Assembly (NCBI GenBank): GCA_017463035.1
Contig: JAFTPY010000071.1
Location: 1-8,868 of the forward strand
Source of the DNA: Lachnospiraceae bacterium
Lineage (GTDB): Bacteria; Bacillota; Clostridia; Lachnospirales; Lachnospiraceae
Reading direction: 5' to 3'
DNA length: 8,868 bases
Positions within the stretch are counted from its first letter, which is position 1. The number at the start of each line of letters is the position of its first letter. The position numbers and the translations under genes are program-made. The notes below the pieces were generated by a model. The model saw only the letters and a program-made list of their open reading frames with translations. It was not told the origin of the DNA and did not search any database. Of this stretch, positions 1-7,022 are shown in pieces.

Positions 1-1135
1 GTGTGGTATGGGTCTGAATGCGTTTTTCTGTACTTGTTTCGTATCCGGCGCATTTTTCGCGGGAGAAGATGTAATGACGGGATACCATTCCGGTATTGTA
101 TTCCTGATTTTAAGTATTACGGGGTTAAGAGAGTATATTGCAAAGGCGATGCCGGATTGCTTAAAGAAGGCAATTCCTGCCGGTATCGGCCTGTTTATCG
201 CATTCCTCGGTATGCAGAATGCAGGACTCATTCAGGCAAATCAGTATACCCTGGTGCAGTTTGTTAACATCAAGGACGGTGACTGGGCAACCCAGGTGGC
301 TCCGGCATTGGTGGCATTTATCGGTTTCATTATTATTGCTATCCTGAACAAGTTGAAGGTGAAGGGTAACATTATCATTGGTATTGCTGCTTCTACTGTT
401 CTTTACTATGTATTCACCGCACAGACACCGAGTTTTGATATCTCCGGTGTGGGACAGGCTTTCAAGGATTTCGGTGCGGTAGGTATTACCGGTCTTTTGG
501 ACGGCGAGGCTTGGGCAAAGGCATTTACCGGTGCTCATGTAGGTAGCGTGTTCAATGCGATTATGTTGATTATCACCTTCTGTCTGGTAGATATGTTTGA
601 TACGGTAGGTACGCTGTACGGCGCAAGTGCACAGGCAGGTATGCTTGACGAAAACGGTGACCCGATTCGTGTAGACAAGGCAATGACCGCTGACTCTGTG
701 GGAACTGTGGCAGGTTCTGTCTTCGGTACCAGTACGGTTACTACTTTCGTTGAGTCCGCGTCCGGTGTTGCGGAAGGCGGCAGAACCGGTCTTACCGGTG
801 TTGTGGTTTCCGCATGCTTTGCGATTTGCTTATTCCTCAGTCCGGTGGCAAGCATTGTTCCGGGATGCGCAACCGCTCCGGCATTGATTTTCGTCGGTGT
901 TCTTATGCTTAAGAACTTTGCAAAGGTAGATATGGAGGATATGCTTTCCGCTGTTCCGGCATTCCTTACCTTAGTTATGATGCCGCTGACCTATTCCATT
1001 TCCAACGGTATCGGTATCGGAGCAATCTCCTATGTACTGATTGCTCTTTGCACCGGTAAGTATAAGAAGAAGGACATTGTGGTAACGATTATCGCAATCT
1101 TATTCGTTCTGAAATTTGCATTGGTATATATGTAA
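1..1135 (+). CDS. NCS2/AzgA-type nucleobase (purine) permease, 5' end missing
   Basis: This is a membrane transporter of the NCS2 family (AzgA/PbuG/PbuO branch), which imports purine bases such as hypoxanthine, guanine or adenine by proton symport. The reading frame is open from base 2, so the gene starts outside the window; about 377 residues are visible and probably 70-90 are missing compared with the usual 430-480. Counting from the ATG at base 8, family marks include GMGLNAFF at the very start, LVDMFDTVGTL (about 193-203), TSTVTTFVESASGVAEGG (241-258) followed by RTGLT, and several hydrophobic helices through to the C-terminus. The ATG at base 8 lies inside the conserved GMGLNAFF motif and is not the true start. 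The stretch between GMGLNAFF and SGIVFLILS (about 8-27) does not resemble the helix I expect there. A strong terminator follows 24 bases after the stop, so this is the last gene of its unit. The exact base transported cannot be read from the sequence. Confidence 0.93.
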   Translation, partial: CGMGLNAFFCTCFVSGAFFAGEDVMTGYHSGIVFLILSITGLREYIAKAMPDCLKKAIPAGIGLFIAFLGMQNAGLIQANQYTLVQFVNIKDGDWATQVAPALVAFIGFIIIAILNKLKVKGNIIIGIAASTVLYYVFTAQTPSFDISGVGQAFKDFGAVGITGLLDGEAWAKAFTGAHVGSVFNAIMLIITFCLVDMFDTVGTLYGASAQAGMLDENGDPIRVDKAMTADSVGTVAGSVFGTSTVTTFVESASGVAEGGRTGLTGVVVSACFAICLFLSPVASIVPGCATAPALIFVGVLMLKNFAKVDMEDMLSAVPAFLTLVMMPLTYSISNGIGIGAISYVLIALCTGKYKKKDIVVTIIAILFVLKFALVYM

Positions 1136-1159
1136 GAGAAAGAAGTAATCTTAAGGGTT

Positions 1160-1191
1160 AGGGCCTCATCGGTTTCGGTGGGGCCCTTTTT
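1160..1191 (+). terminator. Intrinsic terminator of the purine permease gene
   Basis: A 12-bp stem pairs 1160-1171 with 1176-1187, including two G-U pairs, around the loop GTTT (1172-1175). The 3' arm runs straight into five T residues (1187-1191). It starts 24 bases after the permease stop codon and has the form of a classic rho-independent terminator. It separates the permease from the chemoreceptor downstream. Confidence 0.93.
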
Positions 1192-1298
1192 AGGAATGCT
1201 GAAGCTCGAGGTTATGAGAAGAAAATGGACATATAATCTTCCAATTATTCCCAAAACAAGAAAGAGTCTGCAGATTGACAAAAATAAGAGTGAGCGTC

Positions 1299-1327
1299 TG
1301 TACATTTTGCACAAAAAGTGGTATACT
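1299..1327 (+). promoter_or_regulatory. Predicted vegetative-type (extended -10) promoter of the CZB chemoreceptor
   Basis: The -10 element TATACT (1322-1327) is preceded by TG one base upstream (1319-1320), making an extended -10. A weak -35 TGTACA (1299-1304, four of six consensus bases) sits at the ideal 17-bp spacing. Transcription would start near 1334, giving a leader of about 79 bases before the ATG at 1413. I found no SigD-like (TAAA...GCCGATAT) element upstream of this gene. The perfect TTGACA at 1275-1280 has no -10 at a suitable distance. Confidence 0.6.
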
Positions 1328-1338
1328 GTGTAAAAGCG

Positions 1339-1385
1339 CAAATCGTCTTCGAAACAGTGCAACGGTTCTGCGGCAGACGAATTTG
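1339..1385 (+). other. Hairpin in the 5' leader of the CZB chemoreceptor mRNA
   Basis: CAAATCGTCT (1339-1348) is complementary to AGACGA-A-TTTG (1375-1385) with a single bulged A at 1381. This forms a 10-bp stem enclosing a 26-base loop region. It lies between the predicted transcription start and the ribosome binding site at 1398-1405. There is no T-run after it, so it is not a terminator. A stabilising or regulatory leader structure is possible; no known riboswitch consensus is recognisable. Confidence 0.35.
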
Positions 1386-1412
1386 CTGTTGTGAAACAAA
1401 GGAGGACTGCTT

Positions 1413-2843
1413 ATGTTGGGAAAAGGGAAAGATAAGAAAATAATTGAGGCGATTACGTGTCTTAGGGAAACGGAGAGTACGGGAGGAAGTCCGGAACTGG
1501 TAAGTATACATACCCGTTTGTTGAGCGGAAGAGCAGCTTTTGAAGGTATTTTGACGAAGACCATGACTTCTGCCATGAATATCAGTAACTTGGATTTGCA
1601 GGTCAGCGATCGTGTGGAAGAATTGGAAGGCCTCAGTGAAAGCTTGTTAGGGGCTGCATCGGATTTGAATCATATTTCCGCCGAGGCGGCGTTGGTTACC
1701 AAGCAGGTGGCTGCGGCTCATGATCTTTTGGCACAGTCTATTACCGAGATTTCCGGAAATACCATGGATTGTTTGCAGGCAATCGAAAGCAGTGAGGAAA
1801 ATGTGCTTAGTATTGAGCGACTGTCGAAGGATGCCGAAAGCGATTCTAAGAAAATGCAGAGCGATATGTCTGCGCTGTTGGCAGTGATTGAACAGATGCA
1901 GGCGGTAATCGGTTCCATTAATGCAATTTCCGGTCAAACCAATCTTCTTGCATTAAATGCTTCCATTGAAGCCGCAAGAGCGGGAGAAGCGGGTAAGGGC
2001 TTTGCGGTTGTGGCGGATGAAATTCGGCAGCTGGCGGACGAAACCAGAGCGTTGACCAGCAATATGTCCGAGTTTGTTACCAATATTCGTAATGCTTCCC
2101 AGCAGAGTGCGGAGAGTGTGGAAACTACGGTAACTGCGCTTCATCAGATCAATGAGAATCTTACGGTGATTGTAGACGGTAATATCGAAAACAGAAAGCG
2201 TTTGCAGGGAATTAACGAGAGTTTGACCAATATTGCGGCTACCAGCGAGGAAATCAGCAGTTCCATGAATGAAGTGGAAAATCAGGCAATGCAGTTGGAT
2301 GAAAAGGTTTCCGAGGTGACAAGAGACGTGGGAATCTTACGGGAAGTCAGCGCAAGTGTGGGTGATGTTGTAAAGCCGATGATTACCATTGAGGAGTGTT
2401 TAAAGGATACGAACCGTGAGTTGGGTAAGATGGCACTGGATGCGTTTTATATGCCGAGTAATAAGGTGTTTATTGAGAGTGTGGGAAGCGCGATTGATGC
2501 ACACAGAGGTTGGCTTCTTAAGCTGGAGCATATGATTGATACCGGAAAGCCGGAACCGTTGCAGACGAATGATCACCGCTGTGCGTTCGGTCATTTCTAT
2601 TATGCGGTACAGCCGAAGAATCCGGAAATATTGGCTGTTTGGAAGGAAATCAGGGATCAGCATAAGGAGTTTCATGCAAACGGCGATAAGGCCATTGCTG
2701 CATTAAAAAACGGAAATGCAGATACCGCGAGAGAATATTTAAAACGTTCGGAGGATATTTCCAAGAAGCTGTTAAAGGATTTTGAGGAACTGGTTCGGAT
2801 TGCGGAAAAGCTGGAAAAAGAGCAGATTCGGATTTTTGAGTAA
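1413..2843 (+). CDS. Soluble methyl-accepting chemotaxis protein with C-terminal zinc-binding CZB domain
   Basis: This 476-residue chemoreceptor has no transmembrane segment, signal peptide or HAMP domain, so it should act in the cytoplasm with CheA/CheW. A short N-terminal region (1-55) leads into a long antiparallel coiled coil (about 57-325) with the invariant hairpin tip ISGQTNLLALNASIEAARAG (172-191) and GKGFAVVADEIRQLAD after it. AATSEEISSS (275-284) fits the consensus methylation motif, with E279/E280 as likely sites. Residues about 355-465 form a CZB domain: AHRGWLLKLEHM, CAFGHFYY and DQHKEFH give the expected 3His/1Cys zinc ligands H364, C390, H417 and H421. CZB receptors such as H. 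pylori TlpD and the E. coli enzyme DgcZ respond to zinc or oxidants such as hypochlorite, so a metal or redox cue is the likely input here (inference). The start is set by AAAGGAGG (1398-1405), seven bases before the ATG. It is transcribed alone and ends at a terminator shared with the convergent receptor. Confidence 0.95.
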   Translation: MLGKGKDKKIIEAITCLRETESTGGSPELVSIHTRLLSGRAAFEGILTKTMTSAMNISNLDLQVSDRVEELEGLSESLLGAASDLNHISAEAALVTKQVAAAHDLLAQSITEISGNTMDCLQAIESSEENVLSIERLSKDAESDSKKMQSDMSALLAVIEQMQAVIGSINAISGQTNLLALNASIEAARAGEAGKGFAVVADEIRQLADETRALTSNMSEFVTNIRNASQQSAESVETTVTALHQINENLTVIVDGNIENRKRLQGINESLTNIAATSEEISSSMNEVENQAMQLDEKVSEVTRDVGILREVSASVGDVVKPMITIEECLKDTNRELGKMALDAFYMPSNKVFIESVGSAIDAHRGWLLKLEHMIDTGKPEPLQTNDHRCAFGHFYYAVQPKNPEILAVWKEIRDQHKEFHANGDKAIAALKNGNADTAREYLKRSEDISKKLLKDFEELVRIAEKLEKEQIRIFE

Positions 2844-2894
2844 TGCCTTTGTGATCAGAGGAATGCTTTAAGAAAGTATTGTGTATTAATAAAG

Positions 2895-2940
2895 AACCGG
2901 TACGGTTACGGAACTTCGTAATCGTACCGGTTTTCTTCTT
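2895..2940. terminator. Bidirectional terminator between two convergent chemoreceptor genes
   Basis: A 16-bp stem pairs 2895-2910 with 2917-2932 (one G-U pair) around the loop GAACTT. On the plus strand it is followed by TTTTCTTCTT (2931-2940), ending the CZB receptor transcript about 50 bases after its stop. On the minus strand it begins seven bases after the stop of the PilZ receptor, and the following bases read CTTTATTAAT, a weaker U-rich tail. It should serve both genes. Confidence 0.9.
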
Positions 2941-5026
2941 AGATATTATAATTTACTTCAATATAGTTGTTGATGTAGGCGTTATCCTCAGCGAGACGGC
3001 AGCCTACGATGTACATGCCGTTATTATCGGTAACACGGATAACGGAACCTTCCAGTTCCCAATCCTCCAGCAAAGGATAGTCTTCGATGGTAAGGAGTAC
3101 TTTCTTTCCCTTTGAGGTCTTTAATTCCGGTGCATCGGAAAGGAATGCATATCCACCGCCGCTTAAGTTAATCATTGTGCCGGTAAGCGGGAAATCCGAG
3201 CCTTCCAGTGTAAAGGTACAGTGGTTAAACAGCGGAATACGGCGATACTTTCTACGGTTATGTACGGAAGGATTTCCGGATACGGTAAAGGAAATTGTCT
3301 TGTTTTGTGTTTCCTTCGGAGTAATATTCTCCCAACAGTAAATGCGGTTATCAACGATAAAGGTGGCCTTGCAAACCGTAGTGTCGGAAAGAGCAGGCAG
3401 TGTATCGAGAATCTTCGCATAAATTGTATTGCCGCGTACATTTTCAACCTGGTGGCGGTAGCTTACGGTAGTATCCTCTTGTTCAAAATCCAATGTAAGG
3501 TACATGCCCGGCTTAATATCCTCTGTGGTCATGAAGCCGCCTTCGCCGAGCTCGCTGATTAACTGCCCTACAATGGTGCCGATGGTGATGATGTTGGCAC
3601 TGGTCTCTACATACTTACTTTGCATTACTTTGGAATTTTCATCCGCTTCTTTAATGCTGTCGGTCATTTGGAACATGACACTGCTGATTTGATTCATGTT
3701 TTCTACCATGTTGCTGTTAGAGGCTTCCACTTCCTGCATGGCAGTGTCGATTACCTGTGCATTGGAACCCAGTTTGGTAACATCGGTGGTAATGCGGGAA
3801 ACGCCGGTATCTACCAGATTGATTTTATCCAGTGTAATATGGATAAGCTGTAAGGTGCGGGTAATGGACTCGGTCATTTTTTCGGCAGTAGCTTCCAGGT
3901 TGGACAGAGCGTTCATAATGCTGGTGGAAGAGTTTCTGGTGCCGGTACTTAAGTCACGAATCTCGTCCGCAACCACGGCGAAACCTTTACCTGCTTCTCC
4001 GGCTCTGGCTGCTTCGATGGAAGCATTCAGCGCAAGAAGATTGGTCTGTCCGGAAATTTTTTCAATGGTGCCGGTTTCTGCTTTTACCATCTCGAATTCG
4101 GATTTGAATTCTTGTAAGATGTGCTCAACCTCTGTGGAAAGAGCTGCCATCTCATTGGTGGAGCTGACAACATCCGCAAGCTGTTCGGAACTTGTCTGTG
4201 CATGAGTGACGGACTCATCTACCAGTTCCACCATTTCCTGAATGAGCACGGCAACGTTTTTTACCTGATTGTTGATTGCGTTGGTCATCTCTAAAGAGGA
4301 ATCGGTTTTCTGACGCAGAACTTTGTTGTTTTCCGTGAGCTGTTCCATGTTGTTTACAACAGTATCCGTACTGTCCTTGTTTTCTTCGGAAAGCTCACTG
4401 ACAACGGTAACGCCGTCCACAATGGAATGGCTGGCATTTTTTACCTGCTGAACGGTGAGTATTACACGGTTAAGGTCGGCTTTTACAGAATTTAACATTG
4501 CACCGTCGGATTTTTGCATATGTGAAATTGCAAGAACATAGGCAAGGTAACAAAGAACCGTAACACCGATTTGAATCTCGGCGTCGGTGATGGTGTGGGC
4601 ATCAAACCCGGTGGTAAAGTGGATTTTGACGAGATAAGCCAAAATCACTAAAATATTAGCAATACCGCACCGAATCAAAAGGGCACGGTTTTTATAAAGA
4701 ATAAGCAGACAGGCTACCGGGAAAATATAACCGTAGGTAACATTTGTCTTGGTTGTCATCAGAACGAAAAGGAAAAGAATGCCGTATCCGATGGACACAA
4801 ACTCCCGGTAAATCCCGGTGCTGCCGCCTTTTATTTTCAGAACCAGAAGACCGGCGATATGCGGAAGCCAACAAACACTTAAAAATACCGCGAGATACGG
4901 CAGGGTACGGCCACCCTTCAATACTTCGATGATATAAAGTACCGTGAGGATGACATTGATGATTGTCCACATAAGAAGCGAGCATTTGTTTGCTTGCTTT
5001 TTGAAATATTCTTCATTGTATTCCAT
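2939..5026 (-). CDS. Membrane chemoreceptor fused to a YcgR-like/PilZ c-di-GMP-binding module
   Basis: This 695-residue protein has three parts. Residues 1-170 hold about six hydrophobic helices (roughly 17-35, 43-63, 75-91, 97-111, 117-135, 152-168) with short loops, no large extracellular sensor and no HAMP. Residues about 175-495 are an MCP signalling coiled coil with the tip ISGQTNLLALNASIEAARAG (325-344) and GKGFAVVADEIRDLS. Residues about 503-585 look like the PilZN/YcgR N-terminal beta domain (IKPGMYLTLDF at 504-514). Residues 591-690 are a PilZ domain with both c-di-GMP signatures: RRKYRR (591-596, RxxxR) and NLSGGG (620-625, NxSxxG). By family knowledge, PilZ binds c-di-GMP, and YcgR couples it to flagellar slowing. 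Here the module would instead tune CheA activity (inference). The start follows GGAGG (5033-5037 on the plus strand) by six bases. It is transcribed alone, convergent with the CZB receptor and downstream of the flagellin terminator. The combination resembles Azospirillum Tlp1 in principle; orthology is not claimed. Confidence 0.94.
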   Translation of the reverse strand: MEYNEEYFKKQANKCSLLMWTIINVILTVLYIIEVLKGGRTLPYLAVFLSVCWLPHIAGLLVLKIKGGSTGIYREFVSIGYGILFLFVLMTTKTNVTYGYIFPVACLLILYKNRALLIRCGIANILVILAYLVKIHFTTGFDAHTITDAEIQIGVTVLCYLAYVLAISHMQKSDGAMLNSVKADLNRVILTVQQVKNASHSIVDGVTVVSELSEENKDSTDTVVNNMEQLTENNKVLRQKTDSSLEMTNAINNQVKNVAVLIQEMVELVDESVTHAQTSSEQLADVVSSTNEMAALSTEVEHILQEFKSEFEMVKAETGTIEKISGQTNLLALNASIEAARAGEAGKGFAVVADEIRDLSTGTRNSSTSIMNALSNLEATAEKMTESITRTLQLIHITLDKINLVDTGVSRITTDVTKLGSNAQVIDTAMQEVEASNSNMVENMNQISSVMFQMTDSIKEADENSKVMQSKYVETSANIITIGTIVGQLISELGEGGFMTTEDIKPGMYLTLDFEQEDTTVSYRHQVENVRGNTIYAKILDTLPALSDTTVCKATFIVDNRIYCWENITPKETQNKTISFTVSGNPSVHNRRKYRRIPLFNHCTFTLEGSDFPLTGTMINLSGGGYAFLSDAPELKTSKGKKVLLTIEDYPLLEDWELEGSVIRVTDNNGMYIVGCRLAEDNAYINNYIEVNYNI

Positions 5027-5068
5027 AAATAACCTCCGAATAAGAATATAGTTTTGCCCCTAATTCGT

Positions 5069-5097
5069 ATTCTATCACAGTTGTGGAAAAATTTCCA
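5069..5097 (-). promoter_or_regulatory. Predicted extended -10 promoter of the PilZ chemoreceptor
   Basis: Read on the minus strand, TAGAAT (5069-5074) is preceded by TGA, giving an extended -10. A -35-like TGGAAA (5092-5097, four of six consensus bases) lies 17 bp upstream. Transcription would start near 5062, about 36 bases before the ATG. The site lies between the flagellin terminator and the receptor start, so the receptor can be expressed independently of flagellin. I saw no SigD-type element here. Confidence 0.5.
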
Positions 5098-5181
5098 TAA
5101 GAAAACAGAAATGGCAGAAGAAAATTTATTTTTTTCAGAAATAAAGAGACCAAAAAGGGGAAGGAAGAGATGCAGGAGTAA

Positions 5182-5221
5182 AAAGAATGCCGCTTTCGGA
5201 AGACCGAAAACGACATTCTTT
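5182..5221 (-). terminator. Intrinsic terminator of the complete flagellin gene
   Basis: A long, nearly symmetrical hairpin: AAAGAATG (5182-5189) pairs with CATTCTTT (5214-5221), then CG with CG, then TTTCGG (5194-5199) with CCGAAA (5204-5209), around the loop AAGA. The arms are broken only by two C/A mismatches. On the minus strand the 3' arm ends in CATTCTTTTTA, supplying the U-run. It lies 43 bases after the flagellin stop codon and ends that transcript before the PilZ receptor promoter. Confidence 0.85.
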
Positions 5222-5263
5222 GGAAGGAGAAGGTATTTACACCTGATTCTGTCGATTGAATAT

Positions 5264-6910
5264 TTAGCCCTGTAAGAGGGAAAGAACACCCTGGGTAGAC
5301 TGATTTGCCTGAGCCAGCATGGACTGGGAAGCCTGAGAGAGAATGTTGTACTTGCTGTATTCCACCATCTCTGCTGCCATATCCACATCGCGGATACGGG
5401 ACTCTGCCTGCTGTAAGTTCTCTGCGGAAGTATCCAGGTTTGCAATGGTATGCTCTAAACGGTTCTGCACAGCACCGAGCGTGGAACGCTGCTTGGAAAC
5501 CTTTTCGATTGCGTTATCAATTACGGTGATAGCGGAGGATGCGCGGTCCTGTGTATCAACACGTACATTATTACCACTGACACCGAGAGCGGAAGCACTC
5601 ATGTCGCCGATGTTGAACTGCATGGTCTGACCTTCGTTTGCACCTACCTGAAGTACCATTCCGCCGTAAGAAGCTACACTGTCGTAGTTGTTCTGGGTCA
5701 GGAATGCATTGTCATCGCCGAGACCGGCACCGTCTTCTAATTGTACTTCAATCTCCTGCGTAGATTTAGTAACGAAAAGGGTGTTCGGTTCGTCGGTACC
5801 CGGAGCGGAGGTGCCGCTTAACTCAACACTAACGCTGAGACCGATGGTTGCCAAAAGATCCTCAATATCCTCTGCGGTGTATTCTTTACCGGACTGTAAA
5901 TGAATTTCGTATTCTGCCGGAGAAGTTACTGCATCGGCAATGCTGGTAGCAGCGGTTGTCATGTCATATTCGGCTGCCTTGGAAAGCTCAACCTCTTCCT
6001 TTCCTGCATCTGCAGTGAAGTCAAAGGTAAGCTTGATGTTGTAATCCTTACCGTACTTATTGGAAGTAATGGTAAGGGTATCGGCACCTACAAATACGCC
6101 GGTGGCCGGCTTTGTTGTGTTGGTGCCGGTTGCTTTTGCACCGGCGATGGTGCCGCCTGTTTTTACATCACCGGTTGCGGTGTAAACACCGGTTGCCAGC
6201 TGGATATTTACATTGGCCGGAGTATTATCCGCATTGGAATCCTCCTGCTTTGCATTCTTGATTAAGCCGTCGATATCAGCCTGGGTGTAGGTTCTGTTCT
6301 CGGCAAGGCTGATGGTTAAGATTTTACCGGTCTTATCCCAAATAGCGGATTCTCCGCCTACGGTTGCCGTGGTATTTGCTTCTACCTTTACGCCTACGAT
6401 GTCGGAGGTGATAAAAGCCCCCAGCTCACCGTTAAAGTCGGAATACTTCGGCCCGGCGGTGGTTGTGGATGTATTGGTGCCGTCGAAGGTACCGTCGAGA
6501 AGCTTCATGGTATTGAACTCGGTGGTCTCTGCGATACGGTCCAGTTCATCCTGTAACTGCTCGATTTCGTCCTGAATATTGTCGCGGTCGCTGTCGGTTT
6601 CGGTGCCGTTGGCAGCCTGTACAGCCAGCTGACGCATTCTCTGTAAAATGCTGTGGGATTCGTTTAATGCACCTTCTGCGGTCTGAATCATGGAAATACC
6701 GTCTTCTGCATTGGTGGAAGCCTGTGTAAGACCGCGGATCTGGGAACGCATCTTTTCGGAAATCGCTAAGCCTGCTGCGTCATCAGCGGCACGGTTGATG
6801 CGGTAGCCCGAAGAAAGTTTCTCTGTAGATTTTGCCTGATTGCCGGAAACAATGCCCAGCATACGATTGGCGTTCATAGCCTGAATGTTGTGTTGAACGA
6901 TCATTGCCAT
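5264..6910 (-). CDS. fliC: Flagellin, complete (filament subunit)
   Basis: This is the structural protein of the flagellar filament, exported unfolded through the flagellar type III apparatus. The 548 residues show the conserved N-terminal D0/D1 region (1-140: MAMIVQHNIQAMNANRMLG, then TEKLSSGYRINRAADDAAGLAIS, then GLTQASTNAEDGISMIQTAEGAL). The C-terminal D1/D0 region spans about 452-548 (VQNRLEHTIANLDTSAENL, then AESRIRDVDMAAEMVEYSK, ending SLLQG). The variable centre (about 145-445) is Thr/Ala/Gly-rich and contains two related modules, TYTQADIDGLIKNAK (207-221) and EYTAEDIEDLLATIG (343-357), reminiscent of Flagellin_IN repeats. R91, L95 and E122 sit where Salmonella FliC has its TLR5-contact R90, L94 and E114. 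The start follows a GGAGG motif (6919-6923) by eight bases. A SigD-type promoter and a long structured leader lie upstream and a terminator downstream, so it is a single-gene unit. The symbol could equally be hag or flaA. Confidence 0.98.
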   Translation of the reverse strand: MAMIVQHNIQAMNANRMLGIVSGNQAKSTEKLSSGYRINRAADDAAGLAISEKMRSQIRGLTQASTNAEDGISMIQTAEGALNESHSILQRMRQLAVQAANGTETDSDRDNIQDEIEQLQDELDRIAETTEFNTMKLLDGTFDGTNTSTTTAGPKYSDFNGELGAFITSDIVGVKVEANTTATVGGESAIWDKTGKILTISLAENRTYTQADIDGLIKNAKQEDSNADNTPANVNIQLATGVYTATGDVKTGGTIAGAKATGTNTTKPATGVFVGADTLTITSNKYGKDYNIKLTFDFTADAGKEEVELSKAAEYDMTTAATSIADAVTSPAEYEIHLQSGKEYTAEDIEDLLATIGLSVSVELSGTSAPGTDEPNTLFVTKSTQEIEVQLEDGAGLGDDNAFLTQNNYDSVASYGGMVLQVGANEGQTMQFNIGDMSASALGVSGNNVRVDTQDRASSAITVIDNAIEKVSKQRSTLGAVQNRLEHTIANLDTSAENLQQAESRIRDVDMAAEMVEYSKYNILSQASQSMLAQANQSTQGVLSLLQG

Positions 6911-6999
6911 AGTCGTTACCTCCCGATAGTTGAAATTTGCTCTTCTGCATGAGCTTGTCTTTGTTTGCGATAGGTTGTATTTTCAAGATGAATACATGC

Positions 7000-7017
7000 C
7001 CCTCGAATCCGTTCGGG
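7000..7017 (-). promoter_or_regulatory. Second leader hairpin with GGA in its loop (possible CsrA site)
   Basis: On the minus strand CCCGAA-CGGA-TTCGAGGG folds into a six-pair stem with one bulged A, placing CGGA in the tetraloop. It lies about 90-107 bases upstream of the flagellin start, between the predicted AAGGAC hairpin and the ribosome binding site. GGA in a hairpin loop is the core CsrA recognition feature, but the tetraloop and bulge make it a weaker candidate than the hairpin at 7023-7038. Confidence 0.35.
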
Positions 7018-7022
7018 TGATA

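Noticed and set aside
8..70. Compensated frameshift in the permease
   Set aside because: I translated the two other frames across the odd stretch. One contains stops and neither gives a hydrophobic helix, so a frameshift does not explain it.
1275..1280. Perfect TTGACA as the -35 of the chemoreceptor promoter
   Set aside because: There is no -10-like hexamer 16-18 bases downstream; the extended -10 at 1322-1327 is 41 bases away.
1328..1412. c-di-GMP (GEMM) riboswitch in the chemoreceptor leader
   Set aside because: The conserved GEMM core and paired-stem arrangement are not present; only a simple hairpin is visible.
3696..4205. Plus-strand open frame of 169 codons opposite the PilZ receptor
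   Set aside because: It is a shadow of the receptor's coding frame on the other strand, with no ribosome site and no recognisable protein features.
4918..5445. Minus-strand open frame spanning the flagellin 3' end and the intergenic region
   Set aside because: It overlaps the well-supported flagellin and the receptor start in another frame, crosses the terminator, and its composition is not protein-like.
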